Assembly: GCA_905221605.1 (NCBI GenBank)
Contig: CAJNDS010000183.1
Location: 1 to 64,000, forward strand
Length of the DNA: 64,000 nucleotides
Source of the DNA: Symbiodinium natans
Taxonomy: Eukaryota > Sar > Dinophyceae > Suessiales > Symbiodiniaceae
Reading direction: 5' to 3'
Position numbers and translations under genes: made by a program. A model generated the notes under the pieces. The model ran no database searches, was not told the origin of the DNA, and saw nothing but the letters and a program-made list of their open reading frames with translations. This document shows, one piece after another, positions 45,474 through 55,599 of this stretch (position 1 is its first letter; every line of letters starts with the position of its first letter).

Positions 45474-48400
45474 CTCCCCCCCCCCGCCCCCCAAAACCCT
45501 AGACCCGAAACCCTAAACCCTAAACCCTATGCCCTGAACCCTGAACCCTGAACCCTGAACCCTGAACCCTGAACCCTGAACCCAAACCCTAAACCCTAAA
45601 CAAAAATCACGTAGGGACGACATCGAGCCAAGCCCAGATGCGCTGTGGTGCCATCCATGTTGATGGTGGCGCCCAGGTTCAGGACAAACTTGGCGATGTG
45701 CGGCGACAGGTTATTCTTATCCTTGGCTGCTGAAGGTTTAGGGTTTAGGGTTTAGGGTTTAGGGTTTGGGGTTTAGGGTTTAGGGATTAGGGTTTGGGGT
45801 TTAGGTTTAGGGTTTAGGGTTGAAGCCCCATGAAACCCTCAAATCGCGACCCAGAACCATCTCGGAAAGGGTTTGGAGCAAGAAGCCATGGAGGAATCTG
45901 TCTTGTCGGACAGAGGCACTTTTGATCGGAGGGCCGCCCTGTGCTTCGGACTGCAGTGTGTAGGGGTTCTCATGTTGATGGAGAGTTCGTGTAGAGGGCT
46001 GAAAGTTTGAGGGAATGACAGCACGAAAGGCTCTCCCAACTGTCACCAGACTGGCAACAAGCATAGGGCTGCCCAGAGAAGCGCCCTAAACCCTAAACCC
46101 TAAACCCTAAACCCTAAACCCTAAACCCTAAACTTTTCACAAAGCCCCTTTCCGACGCCGGGCCACAGTGGCGATCTGAATGTTCAGCGGCAGCGCCGCT
46201 GCGGAGGACGAGCTGCCCAGGGCCGTAAGCAAGGCCCTCGGGACTGCGAGCTACTGCCCCCAGCAAGTAGGTGGTGAGTTGAGGGGTTTAGGGTTTAGGA
46301 TTTAGGGTGTAGAGTTTAGGGTTTGAGGGCTTAGGGTTTAGGGTTTAGGGTTACTAAGCTAGGCTTTAGGCTTGCTCAGACTTCTTGAGCTCAGCCCACT
46401 TGGACATGTGCTGCAGACATCTTCCTCCTTCTGCGTGCATGTGGCGGAAGACAGTTGGCAAAGTAGCGGATTGGATTGCGGCCTGCGGGGGGCACAGCCA
46501 TGCCCGACAATAGCAAGCAAGAACAAGGCCAGCTAAACCTAACTCGAAGTATCAGAACAAGGCCGTGAGAGGGGAGGCGCCCAGGGGAAAAGCGCGGCCA
46601 TGTCGTCCGGTGCTACCAACGGACAAGCAGACAAGCATGAAGCTCGCACAAGGCAGGCAATTCGAATGCACATGCCGTGGGTAAGCCGCACTACGTCCCA
46701 GGGACATCAAGGATCTCACCATTTAAGTCCACGACCTGAAATTCTGGATTTCTGAATCTTCGCCTGCTCCAAGCATCAGCAGCAGCGAAGAGAAGACGAA
46801 CATGTGGACACCTGGCCCCGGATCTTGCCTAGAGAGCGAAATTTACAGAACCTTTCGGCCCAAAAAACCCTCGAACCCTAAGCTGCTTTCACAACTTTCC
46901 TAAGGGGCGGACGATTCTGAGAGCAACCTTGCAACCGACCCAAAAAATAAGGCGTTTGAGGCGGAAGCAGATGCCTGCCGCACAGAGCACGGCTGCCACC
47001 AGCCTGAGCTGGTCAAGGATGCTGATGCTGAGTGTAGTAAGTCCAAAAAAACCCGCAAAATATCCTACTAGGGTTTAGGGTTTAGGGTTTAGGGTTTAGG
47101 GTTTTAGGGTTTAGGGTTTAGGGTTTAGGGTTTAGGGTTTAGGGTTTAGGGTTTAGGGTTTAGGGTTTAGGGTTTAGGGTTTAGGGTTTAGGGTTTAGGG
47201 TTTAGGGGTAGGGTTTAGGGTTTAGGGGGTTTAGGGTTTAGGGTTTAGGGTCTAGGGTTTAGGGTTTAGGGTTTAGGGTTTAGGGTTTAGGGTTTAGGGT
47301 TTAGGGTTTGGGGGGGGAAAGGGTTTCCGAAATTCGGGGTACCGTACCTTATTGAGGTTCCCCTGTTATCAGGGAATTTCCTGCTATTTGGGGATCTATA
47401 ATTGAGGGTCCCCTTGTTTTCGTAAACCCCCACATGCTGTAAACCGCAGACCCTTTCGTCCCACGTGCTTGTGCCCAGCCCACGGTCTTGAAGAATAAGG
47501 CTTATACCCTGCTTTGGAGTAGACCCTGGTTTTTTCAAATATTTTTAGGTATAAGTAGCTATAATAGGAACCCAGAACGAAACAATCATTAAAGTATAGC
47601 ACTCCAAAACCCAGTAGAGATTGAGGCCTTCAGGGTTTAGGGTAAGGCAACGCAACGCAAGCAACGACACTTCCTGAAACACCGAAAAACCCCAGGCCGA
47701 AGCGCACATGAGGAATCCCTGCCCAATACCCTCTATCGCAGAGTCTAGTAAGGGTTTAAAGGGTTTAGGGTTTAGGGTTTAGGGTTAGGGTTTAGGGTTT
47801 AGGGTTTAGGGTTAGGGTTTAGGGTTTAGGGTTTAGGGTTTAGGGTTTAGGGTTTAGGGTTTAGGGTTTAGGGTTTAGGGTTTAGGGTTTAGGGTTTAGG
47901 GTTTAGGGTTTAGGGTTTAGGGTTTAGGGTTTAGGGTTTAGGGTTTAGGGTTTAGGGTTAGGGTTGGGGTTTAGGGTTTTAGGGTTTAGGTTTGTTTAGG
48001 GTTTAGGGTTTAGGGTTTAGGGTGAGGGTTTTAGGGTTTAGGGTTTAGGGTTTAGGGTTTAGGGTTTAGGGTTTAGGGTTTAGGGGGTTTAGGGTTTAGG
48101 GTTTAGGGTTTAGTTTAGGGTTTAGGGTTTAGGGTTTGGGGTTTAGGGTTTAGGGGTTAGGGTTTTAGAAATTTAGGGTTTAGGTTTAGGGTTTAGGGTT
48201 TAGGGTTTAGGGTTTAGGGTTTAGGGTTTAGGGTTTAGGGTTTAGGGTTTAGGGTTTAGGGTTTAGGGTTTAGGGTTTCTACACTCGCAAATGTCCAAAG
48301 TCGGAACCAGGAGGCAGGGCCACAGATGTCCCCAGATGCGCCAGGTCGAAGCGTGCGGCACTGCTGCAAACAAGGCTGCCCACCTCAAACCCTAAACCCT

Positions 48401-51400
48401 AAACCCTAAACCCTAAACCCTAAACCCTAAACCCTAAACCCTAAACCCTAAACCCTAAAACGGGACGGTGGGGGGGCCCCAACATCAGTAGCTCCAGACT
48501 GCTTAGAACCGACGATAACATGGTCGGCTATGCTTTCCGGGCTTCCCGATGGTTCTCAACCTCAAACAGTCCGCGGATAATACAAGCATCGCGCTTTGCA
48601 TGTGGCTCTACGCTTTACGGCTTATCACATGCAGTGTAATTCTTCGCCTTCCTGCCTATATTCTTTCTCGCATATTAGCGTTGTCCTCCTTAGTTTTCTC
48701 ATTAGGTCATCAAGTATGGTTCTTCCGCTTCCCATTACTGTCATTCCGAAACTCTGAACCCTGAACCCGCAGTTGAACTCGGACCATGGCATTCAGCACC
48801 TTAAACCCTAAACCCTAAACCCTAAACCCTAAACCCTAAACACAGCATGCTAGGATCCCGGCGCCCAGCGGGCTGAGCCAGATCAGGCCATTGATGACTT
48901 TCGTCACCACCTGCGTTCCACAAAGGCTTTAGTGAAGTGGCATAGCTGAGGTCTCGGCTTTAGGGTTTAGGGTTAGGGCTTAAGTGCGTAGCAAGACCCT
49001 TAACCTTAAACTCGGGGCTACAGGGCACAGGCTTCCAGCAGAGCTGAACTAGACTTGCCCACAGCTCACCTCCATTGTGACTCCAAACCCCAAAGCCTGG
49101 CAGAGAACCTGCAGTTCGGCGTCTTTTGCTTTCTGTCGCCAGAGAGGCGGAAGTAACATATCCTTAAAGCCTAAGAATCCCAAACCACTAAGCCCTAAAC
49201 AGCCTCGAAGAACATGACAAAACAACCCTTTAACCAGCAAACAATCCCCAAGAAACAAAAACAAATCCAAAAAAACAAACCCTAAATTTGCTCCTCCTCC
49301 TACTCCCCTCCATAAGAACAACTTACAAACAGCAAGGTACCGCCAAAAAAGAACAAAATCCAACCCAGATGGTCTGATTATGTACTGGTGCCATATCCTG
49401 TACTTCTGCTAATAATCCCAATATTACCCTTGTAGGGAAGAGTATCTTTATTAGTGTTTTCTGGTAGGGGAGGGGGGGAGGGGGGGGGAGGAGCAAATAG
49501 TAGTGGAAGCCCTACCACTGACCACACACAAAAGCCAGTCGACAGCCGGGTTTCGGGTTTAGGGTTTAGGGCCCTAAACCCTAAACCCTAAACCCTAAAC
49601 CCTAAACCCTAAACCCTAAACCCTAAACCCTAAACCCTAAGCAGGCCCGTGAGCCCAAGCCTCATTAATCTCATCGAGCAGCTCGAGGAGGATGCTCCTG
49701 CATCCAGGGTTTAGGGTTTAGGGTTTAGGGTTTAGGGTTTAGGGTTTAGGGTTTAGGGTTTAGGGTTTAGGGTTTAGGGTTTAGGGTTTAGGGTTTAGGG
49801 GCCGCAATGGTGATTCGAGCCACGGCTTGTGGTATAGGTGCAGTAAGCTACTAACGCGGAAGTTCGATGTTGCTTGGGCCCAAGGGTCAAAGAAGCCATC
49901 AACCGCCACAAAGCTGCAAACTTGAACAAGCTCTTGAAGCATGCGCCTTTTGCCGTTGGCACGCGTCACTCGAAGAAGACAGCCCGCGACAATCGCCTTG
50001 GTGTCAAAACCACAGCCCCACGCTGCATGCTTCAATTCCAAGCTGCGAAGTGAAACAAGGCCGGGCTGCCATCAGGATGACGGAGATTAGGTGATTCTTT
50101 GCTGCATCGTTCACCTCGGTCACATTTCTTGCCGTGGCGAACCATCAGTTCAGGCAATCAGCGTTGAGCACTCGGATCCCTCATGACAGGTGCAGCCCGA
50201 AGCAGTTGTGTTGTCCAGCTCTGTGGTTTTTGTGCTTGGAGGGGTGTGGCGCTTGGCCGGGGCTCACTCAAGGCGGATCTTTCTGGATGCCGCCACCAGC
50301 AAGTGGTGTAGCACCCCGGTAAACAAGTCAAAGAGCCGACAGCAAGATTGCATAATGTAGGGGGCGGAATAATTACTAAACAAATTCCTTTATGGCCCTG
50401 TGTAATTATACTAAAGTACGCCCCCCCCCCACCCCCCCCCCCCCCCAAAAAAAAAAAACTATTCTAACTATCCAGGCCTCTATATTACACCCACAATGCA
50501 TCTGCACGCATAGCAACGGGACCACCTCTATGATGTTTGACAACAGCCAAAGGGCAACATTCTTCGGAACCAGCTGGTCGAATATGTTGAGGACCGTATC
50601 AAGCATCGACATCTTCTCCAACCCAGTGTCCTGGTGATTCGTGAAGACAGGCTGGTGCCAGGGGGGAGGGGGGGCTGCATCGCTGGGTGAAGGAGCTATA
50701 CTCCCAACCAAGCCAGCGACCGTTTATGAGCCACCGCGTGCCACTTGCATGTTCTGTCCGAGGGAGCCACCGCATCTCTCCCCTACTCCGTAGCGACATG
50801 GCCAAGGTTTTTGACGCAAGCCCTCGAGATTTTGAGAATGGCTCATATTTGTTCCGGTCAAGGCTCCCGAAAGATCGTCCCGCACAAGCAGTCTCCACAA
50901 CCCAGAATAACAATAACAGCTTGAATAGACCCAACACCCTATATAAACCCTAAATAGATGAATAGTCATTTCTCGAAATATGGTCTCTTATTAGCGTCAC
51001 TATTATAAGGCGCCCAGGGGAACCCTCATATTTAGCAATTTAGGGTTTAGGTTTAGGGGCTTGGGGTAAATGGGACCAGAATTTCACCAAATGTATTTGG
51101 CTCGCCGCTAAACCCCTAAACCTTCCCTGCCTGGACCGGCGCCGCATCGACCGGCTTCAGCGTGGTACGCAGCAATGTCCAAGAAACTGCAACGCCCTTT
51201 CCAAGGGGACCTAAACCAAACCCTAAACCTTAAACCCTAAACCCTCAACCCTAAACCCTAAACCCTGAACCTTAAACCCTGAACCCTGAACCCGAAACCC
51301 TAGAGGTTGTATACGCACAAGGCTTAGGCTCCAGGGGGACAGAGGAGTTGTTGCCACCCTAGAGGCTGCGGAGATTATTCAAGGGGGCTTCCGATAGCAG

Positions 51401-53651
51401 GGCTACTCTTCAAGGGGGTTCAAGTATAAACTTGGGGGATAAAAGGGGTACCCCTATTCTTGGAAATACCCATTTATGTTTGTTTTGCTTGTGCCTGTTG
51501 TTGTGTTGGGGGGGGAGGGGGGTGCTCGGGCTGGGGGTTGAGGGTTGGGGGGGGGGGGAGGGGGCCGCATGTCTGCAAACCTTCATAACCAGCTACCTCT
51601 GCAGCACATGCGGGAGTTTAGGGTTTAGGGTTTAGGGTTTTGGGTTTAGGGTTTTGGGTTTAGGGTTTTGGGTTTAGGGTTTTGGGTTTAGGGTTTAGGG
51701 TTTAGGGTGGGCCAACACCCTCCCACCTCTGCTGCGGCCACAACCTGGGAGGTCGTGTAGCGATACTGCCCCCGGGATTCTCGCGACTGACACCCTCAAA
51801 CCTAAACCCTAAATCCTCAACCCCAAACTCTTAAGCCCTAACCCTAAACCCTAAACCCTAAACCCTGAACCTAAACCCTATATGGTCCGAATCCATAACC
51901 CGAAATTCTCACAAGGAAGCCTTCCCGAAGACCTGGAGGGCAAGTGACCCAAACACAGGAGGCTTTCAAAAGCACCAGGACTGCTATTTGCTTAGGAACC
52001 CCCAACTTCTTTGTAAAATAACATACACTAACAAATATAAGAACAATAAGAACAAGAAAAATAACAATAATCCGTTTTAATTTATTGCCCTGAAAAAGAA
52101 GATTTGTGTTTGATTTTTTGGGTGTTCTTAAGCAAAAGCGGCAGAAGATCGAGGCAAAGGGCCAAAAGGCTTCCGGGGCAAAGGGTTCAACCTCGGGAGC
52201 CAGCTCGAGATGCCTTCTGCACCCAAGGCGATGCCCTCCCCCCGACTAGTTTAGGGTTTAGGGTTTAGGGTTGAGGGCTTAGGGTTTAGGGTTTAGGGCC
52301 TAGGGTTTAGGGTTTAGGTAAAAGGGTAAAAAGGGCGTAGATGCTGTGATGTTTGGATACGGGATCAGCTCGAAAGCTTCGTCATGCGCGAAGAGCAGCT
52401 CAGGCCCGATTGCAATCTAACATTTTTCTCCCACTCCACGCCGTCCCACGGCAAAGCCCCTCTGCTGCGAGGGCCCGGGACCTTTTGGCCGAGGGCCTTG
52501 CGGGTACCCTCTCAACAATGCCTCGAAGTCATCAGGCTTTAGGGTATTTACCTGTCCGGGCCCCACGTGGGCGCTGCCGACCTCCGAGCTGTGGGAGGTG
52601 GGCAAACGACCTGGGTCGGCTTGCGCCATCGAGGTCGAGGGGCTGCGGCGCCGCCCCCCCCCCCACTGTTGAGTTTAGGGCCCTGTGCATACTCTATGTG
52701 AATAACCTCACGTAGCGCAAGGGGCCTACTGGCACAACAAGAAGCCAAGCTCAAAAGGAACAGGACTTTCAATGAGCGGCCAGGGACCCAAAAACGACGC
52801 CCTTCTTGTTCGGTTGTTTGAGGATGACTAGACTATGGTAGATTCATGTTGACCTTAGCAGGTGCGGCCTGCCCAAAGAGAGAACAAACAGGAGAGAAAC
52901 TGTCATTTACTGGGATTCCCCGGAGACCCGTCTGAACCCCCTTCAACGACCGACGGATACTACGTATTGCACTGTACACAAGTACATGGGCATGCGCTGC
53001 ACTATCTTGTATTGAGGGGTCGCCGGACTCCACGCCCAAACGGCCAAACAATAAACTTCTTAAGGAAAATCATTGCACCAAAAAGTGATGAACCATCCCT
53101 CTAAACCCTCTATAAACCCACTATAAACCCTCTCTGAAACACAGCCGTTTAGTTTAGGGTTTAAGGTCTAGGGCTTAGGGCAACCTGGCCCAGGGGCGGT
53201 GGTGGTCGTGTACAGGCCAATGACCCAGATGGCAGCGCTGCGCGCGGCAGGAAGCTCCCGCATCATGACCTCGGAGTGGAAGAACCCAAAGAGCCCTAGA
53301 GCCCTAAACCCTAAACCCTAAACCCTAAACCCTAAACCCTAAACCCTTAACCTTAAATACCCTTCGAATAAAGGAATAGACTTGGGATGTTTCCCCCTGT
53401 ACTAACAGTCCTTCACAGGCATTCTAGTATACGGGGGAACATCCGCAAGACTCGAAAAAACCTTAAACCCTAAACCCTAAATCATTTTGAGGATCCCTAT
53501 ATCAATTACGGCATATTCCTTAATTGAGGGGGATAGGGCTCCTTGGGAAAGACTGGGGCTGGCCCTAAAAGGTCTCTGAAAGATACTCCTGATACATACA
53601 CAGAAATACGAAGATATACATATATATATATATAGATATCGATATCGATAT

Positions 53652-53688
<37 letters not shown>

Positions 53689-54183
53689 TGTCTTCTAAAG
53701 GATCCCCCAGGTCCTACCTAGGCTGTGATGGATTTCAGATGGCAGGAAGCTGCGTGAAGTCCCCTAGACCCTAACCCCTAAACCCTAAACCCCAAACCCT
53801 AAACCCTAAACCCTAAACCCTGGCAGCTTGCATTGCGTGCTCTCACTGCCTCACTGCTCTGCGGCCGAGGGAGCCGGTGATGGCTTCAAGTCCAGGACTT
53901 TGAGTGGGTCTAGGGTCTAGGGTCTAGGGTCTAGGGTTTAGGGTTTAGGGTTTAGGGTTTAGGGTTTAGCGTTTAGGGTTTAGGGTTTAGGGTTTAGCGT
54001 TTAGGGTTTAGGGTTTAGGGTTTAGCATCTCTGGTTTAAGGAGGTTTAAGTGATGCTGTTACAATCCTAGGCACCCCCTTCTGAGCTGCCTCCAAGACAT
54101 CAAAGTGATGCCAAGCTGCCATTGAATGCACCATGCCGCAGAAGATCATGGGCAGCACGACCTCAGATGAGGACGTCTCCCAC
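42478..54183 (-). CDS. SLC1/DAACS-family cation-coupled dicarboxylate or amino-acid transporter, at least 14 exons
   Basis: Secondary transporter of the sodium/proton:dicarboxylate symporter family (GltPh, GltP, EAAT relatives). Motifs lie in order on the minus strand. TM2 EVVLPMIFCGMV is at 54.1 kb and GRRAVR at 53.9 kb. TM3 YTTTT is at 53.2 kb, LRTTLKP at 51.2 kb, and FDQLVPKNVA at 50.6 kb. LIWLSPLGAG (TM4/5) is at 48.9 kb, RNPIRYFANCLP at 46.5 kb, and the HP1 loop ALGSSSSAAALP at 46.2 kb. FVLNLGATINMDGT (TM7) is at 45.7 kb, GSAPVP (HP2) at 43.9 kb, LITAVDWLLDR at 42.9 kb, and RTCVNVYGDA (TM8) at 42.5 kb. The substrate-site residues NMDGT and NxxGD are present. Splice phases agree at most junctions. 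A TM5 exon between 48.8 and 46.5 kb, the N-terminus and the C-terminus were not resolved. Introns hold the largest telomere-like arrays of the window. Confidence 0.87.
42876..42949 (-). CDS. Transporter exon: VDWLLDR
   Basis: Reads TDSRNIPVTETFGLITAVDW LLDR, the family sequence GLPxxxxxLIxAVDWxLDR that starts TM8. Acceptor GGAAG|CC, consensus donor CGG|GTGAGG. Phase joins directly to the 43.8-kb exon, but that joint would lack about 12 residues usually present after HP2, so a small exon may be missing. Confidence 0.8.
42990..43120. repeat. Telomere-like array turning into GGGTGTC units
   Basis: TTTAGGG units then GGGTGTA and five GGGTGTC units. Lies in the transporter intron immediately upstream of the acceptor region of the 42876-42949 exon. 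Confidence 0.92.
43146..43232. mobile_element. MITE family D copy
   Basis: GATTCCGAAATTAGGGGTGCC ... GGTCCCCTATTTTCGTAAACCC, preceded by a G-run; in a transporter intron. Confidence 0.75.
43838..43898 (-). CDS. Transporter exon: HP2 (SMGSAPVP)
   Basis: Reads DYASMVLMATLCSMGSAPVP, the second re-entrant hairpin (family TxxxASIGxAGxP). The second A/G is changed to P-x-P, an uncommon HP2 tip. Acceptor CCCCAG|GAC, donor CCCA|GTGGGA, phase 1. Confidence 0.75.
44714..44768 (-). CDS. Transporter exon: amphipathic/TM segment after NMDGT
   Basis: 18 codons YLICATSFLAALQGITLG, equal to the family stretch LYxxVAAIFIAQxxGxxL. Acceptor TCCCAG|G completes the preceding Ala codon. Donor GGA|GTCGGG, phase 0, agrees with the following exon. 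Confidence 0.78.
45436..45492. repeat. Long G homopolymer followed by C homopolymer
   Basis: About 37 G then GCTCC and a C-run, an inverted homopolymer pair. Similar long G or C tracts are at 1-32, 7509-7534, 18136-18166, 23727-23744 and 59307-59322. Some are part of family-C MITEs; others serve as pyrimidine tracts for minus-strand exons. Confidence 0.92.
45642..45729 (-). CDS. Transporter exon: NMDGT motif (TM7)
   Basis: Reads LSPHIAKFVLNLGATINMDG T, the almost invariant SLC1 TM7 sequence FVLPLGATxNMDGTAL that forms part of the cation sites. It ends ACAGC|GCATCT, a GC donor in phase 2; the next exon supplies G to make Ala, giving NMDGTTAYL. Confidence 0.88.
46167..46236 (-). CDS. Transporter exon: HP1 serine loop
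   Basis: Reads ALLTALGSSSSAAALPLNIQ, the re-entrant hairpin 1 with the serine-rich signature that contacts substrate and ion. Acceptor CCCGAG|G; the donor ACT|GTGGCC is tentative because its phase does not match the next exon. Confidence 0.85.
46446..46482 (-). CDS. Transporter micro-exon before HP1
   Basis: 37-nt exon GRNPIRYFANCLP after the strong acceptor GCCCCCCGCAG. With GC donor CTTCC|GCCACA (phase 2) it joins to the next exon as NCLPALLTALGSSSSAA, which is the SLC1 sequence xNPxxFxxxxxPAxxTAxxTSSSAA. Confidence 0.8.
47070..48279. repeat. Largest telomere-like arrays of the window
   Basis: Two large TTTAGGG arrays (47070-47312 and 47760-48279) separated by a MITE and about 300 bp of unique DNA. 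Together they give more than 700 bp of repeat with occasional short and long units (TTAGGG, TTTTAGGG). They lie in transporter introns between the 48.8 and 46.5 kb exons. Confidence 0.96.
47323..47433. mobile_element. MITE family D copy between telomere-like arrays
   Basis: GGGTTTCCGAAATTCGGGGTACC ... GGGTCCCCTTGTTTTCGTAAACCCCC. Follows the 47070-47312 array with only a short G-run between them. Confidence 0.78.
48844..48910 (-). CDS. Transporter exon: WLSPLGAG
   Basis: Reads VVTKVINGLIWLSPLGAGIL, a strong match to the SLC1 signature VxxKxIxxIMWxSPxG. Acceptor AACGCAG|GTG; donor GCT|GTGTTTAGGG, where the intron starts directly with telomere-like repeat. Phase 1 out. Confidence 0.8.
49070..49132 (-). 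CDS. Transporter exon: TM4 start
   Basis: 21 codons, KAKDAELQVLCQALGFGVTM E. The GFGV stretch matches the FGxAL of SLC1 TM4. Acceptor GCGACAG|AAA, consensus donor GAG|GTGAGC, phase 0 in and out. Confidence 0.6.
49572..49800. repeat. Inverted pair of telomere-like arrays
   Basis: CCCTAAA array (49572-49640) facing a TTTAGGG array (49708-49800) across about 65 bp of unique DNA. Confidence 0.95.
49781..50041 (-). CDS. Open frame inside transporter intron
   Basis: Minus frame of about 80 codons, with AAWGCGFDTKAIVAGCLLRV and VCSFVAVDGFFDPWAQ. It lies between transporter exons at 50.5 and 49.1 kb that already join in phase, so it is probably intronic and possibly not coding, although it reads well. 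Confidence 0.22.
   Translation of the reverse strand: MELKHAAWGCGFDTKAIVAGCLLRVTRANGKRRMLQELVQVCSFVAVDGFFDPWAQATSNFRVSSLLHLYHKPWLESPLRPLNPKP
50526..50651 (-). CDS. Transporter exon: VPKN segment
   Basis: 42 codons including MLDTVLNIFDQLVPKNVALW, the SLC1 stretch DxxxxLxPxNxxxA before TM4. The acceptor follows a C-rich tract (CCCCCCTCCCCCCTGGCACCAG). Donor GAG|GTGGTC, phase 0 in and out, in register with its neighbours. Confidence 0.72.
51131..51196 (-). CDS. Transporter exon: end of TM3
   Basis: 22 codons reading GVAVSWTLLRTTLKPVDAAP, like the SLC1 sequence AxxxGxxLxxxIKPG at the end of TM3. Acceptor TGGAAAG|GGC; a GC donor (GTCCAG|GCAGGG) gives phase 0, matching the next exon. Other nearby donors are possible. 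Confidence 0.58.
51983..52141. mobile_element. MITE family C copy
   Basis: CTGCTATTTGCTTAGGAACCCCC ... GGGTGTTCTTAAGCAAAAGCGGCAG with an AT-rich interior; in the transporter intron. Confidence 0.78.
53185..53237 (-). CDS. Transporter exon: TM3 (YTTTT)
   Basis: After CGCGCAG the frame reads HAAIWVIGLYTTTTAPGP (first codon shared), matching the SLC1 TM3 pattern YxxTTxxA. Two ends are possible: GT donor at 53184, or a GC donor after the ACC codon ending at 53198, which would join in phase to the exon at 51.2 kb. Confidence 0.65.
53383..53447. mobile_element. MITE family A, internally deleted copy
   Basis: Both termini are present but the middle is reduced to about 65 bp total. It lies in the transporter intron between 53.8 and 53.2 kb. 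Confidence 0.72.
53847..53883 (-). CDS. Transporter micro-exon: GRRAVR
   Basis: 37-nt exon reading AITGSLGRRAVR, equivalent to the GxxGRxAxxYY stretch before TM3. Acceptor CTTGAAG|CC; donor AGGCA|GTGAGA in phase 2, which joins in frame to the next exon. Confidence 0.62.
54075..54183 (-). CDS. Transporter exon: TM2
   Basis: Reads SEVVLPMIFCGMVHSMAAW then FDVLEAAQKG, matching the SLC1 segment (K/M)xxVxPLIFxSIxxGxA and the linker before TM3. Acceptor ATTGCTAG|G. The donor is uncertain (GGGG|GTGCCT shown), since its phase does not match the next recognised exon. Confidence 0.68.
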
Positions 54184-54244
54184 CTAGCAATGACCCCTCA
54201 CTTCTTGCGAAAGCCGCCAAGAGCCCGCCTGACACGCAAACAGT

Positions 54245-54292
54245 CTAAAACACACATGAGCACAAACACACAAACACACAAACGCACAAACG

Positions 54293-54325
<33 letters not shown>

Positions 54326-54740
54326 CACACACACACACACAAACACACAAACACACAAACACACAAACACACAAACACGCAAACACGCAAACACGCAAAC
54401 ACGCAAACACGCAAACACGCAAACACGCAAACACGCAAACACACAAACACAACCACACACACACACACAGAGAGACACAGAGAAAGAGTCACACAGAGAG
54501 CCACACACTGAGTCACACACAGTCACACGCACGCACGCACGCACGTACGAACGTAAGTACGCACGCACGCCCACCTGCCCGCCCGCCTCGCCCGCAAACG
54601 AGCGCGCGCTGCTCGCGCACGCACGCACACGCACACGCAATGCACACGCACACCCACACACACTCACACACAATCAGTCACACACAGTCACACACAGTCA
54701 CACACACACACACACAGGTCACACACACACACACACACGC
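54245..54740. repeat. CA-rich microsatellite with ACAAACACGC units
   Basis: Nearly 500 bp of purine/CA alternation: ACACACAA, then about eight GCAAACAC units, then CACACA with GCAC blocks. Two to three frames are open across it purely because of composition. Confidence 0.93.
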
Positions 54741-54891
54741 ACACCCTGCGGTACCGTAAACCCTTGCACCCTAGAACCCCAAACCCTTCTTGAGTGCGGC
54801 TTAGTTTTTCGTGGCTTCCAGGCAGTTCGCAGTCAAAGGGGCTGATCGGTTTCTCTCAAAAGTATCGACTACCAGCTTGGTCGGGAAAGCT

Positions 54892-55035
54892 CGAGCCACG
54901 AGCACGAGGGTTTTTAGGCTTTAAGATGTGGGGTTTGTAGGTCTGGGCAATGCAATAAAGGGGCGAGCCACGAGCACGAGGGTTTTTAGGCTTTAAGATG
55001 TGGGGTTTGTAAGTCTGGGCAGTGCAATAAAGGGG
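54892..55035. repeat. 72-bp tandem duplication
   Basis: Two copies of CGAGCCACGAGCACGAGGG... with period 72 and only a few differences. Because 72 is a multiple of three, a minus-strand frame through both copies stays open and contains the repeated peptide YKPHILKPKNPRARGS. Confidence 0.88.
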
Positions 55036-55478
55036 TGCCCTTTCCGGTTTAAAGGGGCTAAGTGAGCCTGAACCCTGAAAAGAGAAAATTGGGCCTCGTT
55101 CTAATCGGAGAAACGCCAAGAAGCGCATTTCAAGGCCTTCAGCCACAGCTTGCCAGGAAAGGCCAAGATTTGGATGGTCTCTGACTCGGACGACAAGTTG
55201 GCGGCCTGAGACCCCCAGGGGAAGCAGAAAGAAATGACCATCATGGGGTCAGTTCTCTCAATTAGGGTCCCTTTTTGGGTTTAGGGTTTAGGTTTTAAGG
55301 TTTAGGGTACCCTGAATATTAGGGGCCGCCTGTTCATAGTAACCCAAAAGGGACCATCATTCAGAGACCTGCAAGAACATGCAGCAATCAATGGTCCTAG
55401 CTGCTGATAGGTAGCGCCCATGACACTTTTTATGGGCATGCAAACCCCGTCATTTGCAGCCTCATCAAACCACTTTAC

Positions 55479-55599
55479 CATGGATGAAACCAGCGGTCAA
55501 TCGCACGCATGTCCGGAATTCGTCAACGAAAACAAGAGGGCCACCAACAAAACGCACGAAGTCCCGAGCAATGCACAACTCACACTCGCGCAAGAACTC
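55479..55599 (-). CDS. Unidentified exon with good splice sites
   Basis: Acceptor TGTCCGCAG|GAG, 40 codons including EFLRECELCIARDFVRFVGG and PLVFVDEFRTCVRLTAGFIH, then consensus-like donor CATG|GTAAAG in phase 1. Lies between the possible TM1 exon and the TM2 exon of the transporter and could belong to it, but no SLC1 motif is visible. Confidence 0.45.

Noticed and set aside
52417-52715. Open frames on both strands (plus 120 codons; minus ending GRRGVGEKC)
   Set aside because: Located in a transporter intron; both strands read equally well, no motif and no phase-linked partner, so no gene is called.
53238-53295. Extended reading of the TM3 exon starting at CTCTAG (LFGFFHSEVMMRELPAARS)
   Set aside because: It reads well, but its phase does not match the preceding exon, whereas the later acceptor CGCGCAG gives GRRAVR-HAAIWVIGLYTTTT in phase and in agreement with the family.
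54133-54759. Long plus-strand frame (His/Thr-rich) and overlapping Cys/Val-rich minus frames
   Set aside because: They are translations of a CA-rich microsatellite; several frames are open only because of the dinucleotide composition. The minus-strand TM2 exon at 54075-54183 is the only supported coding sequence at its edge.
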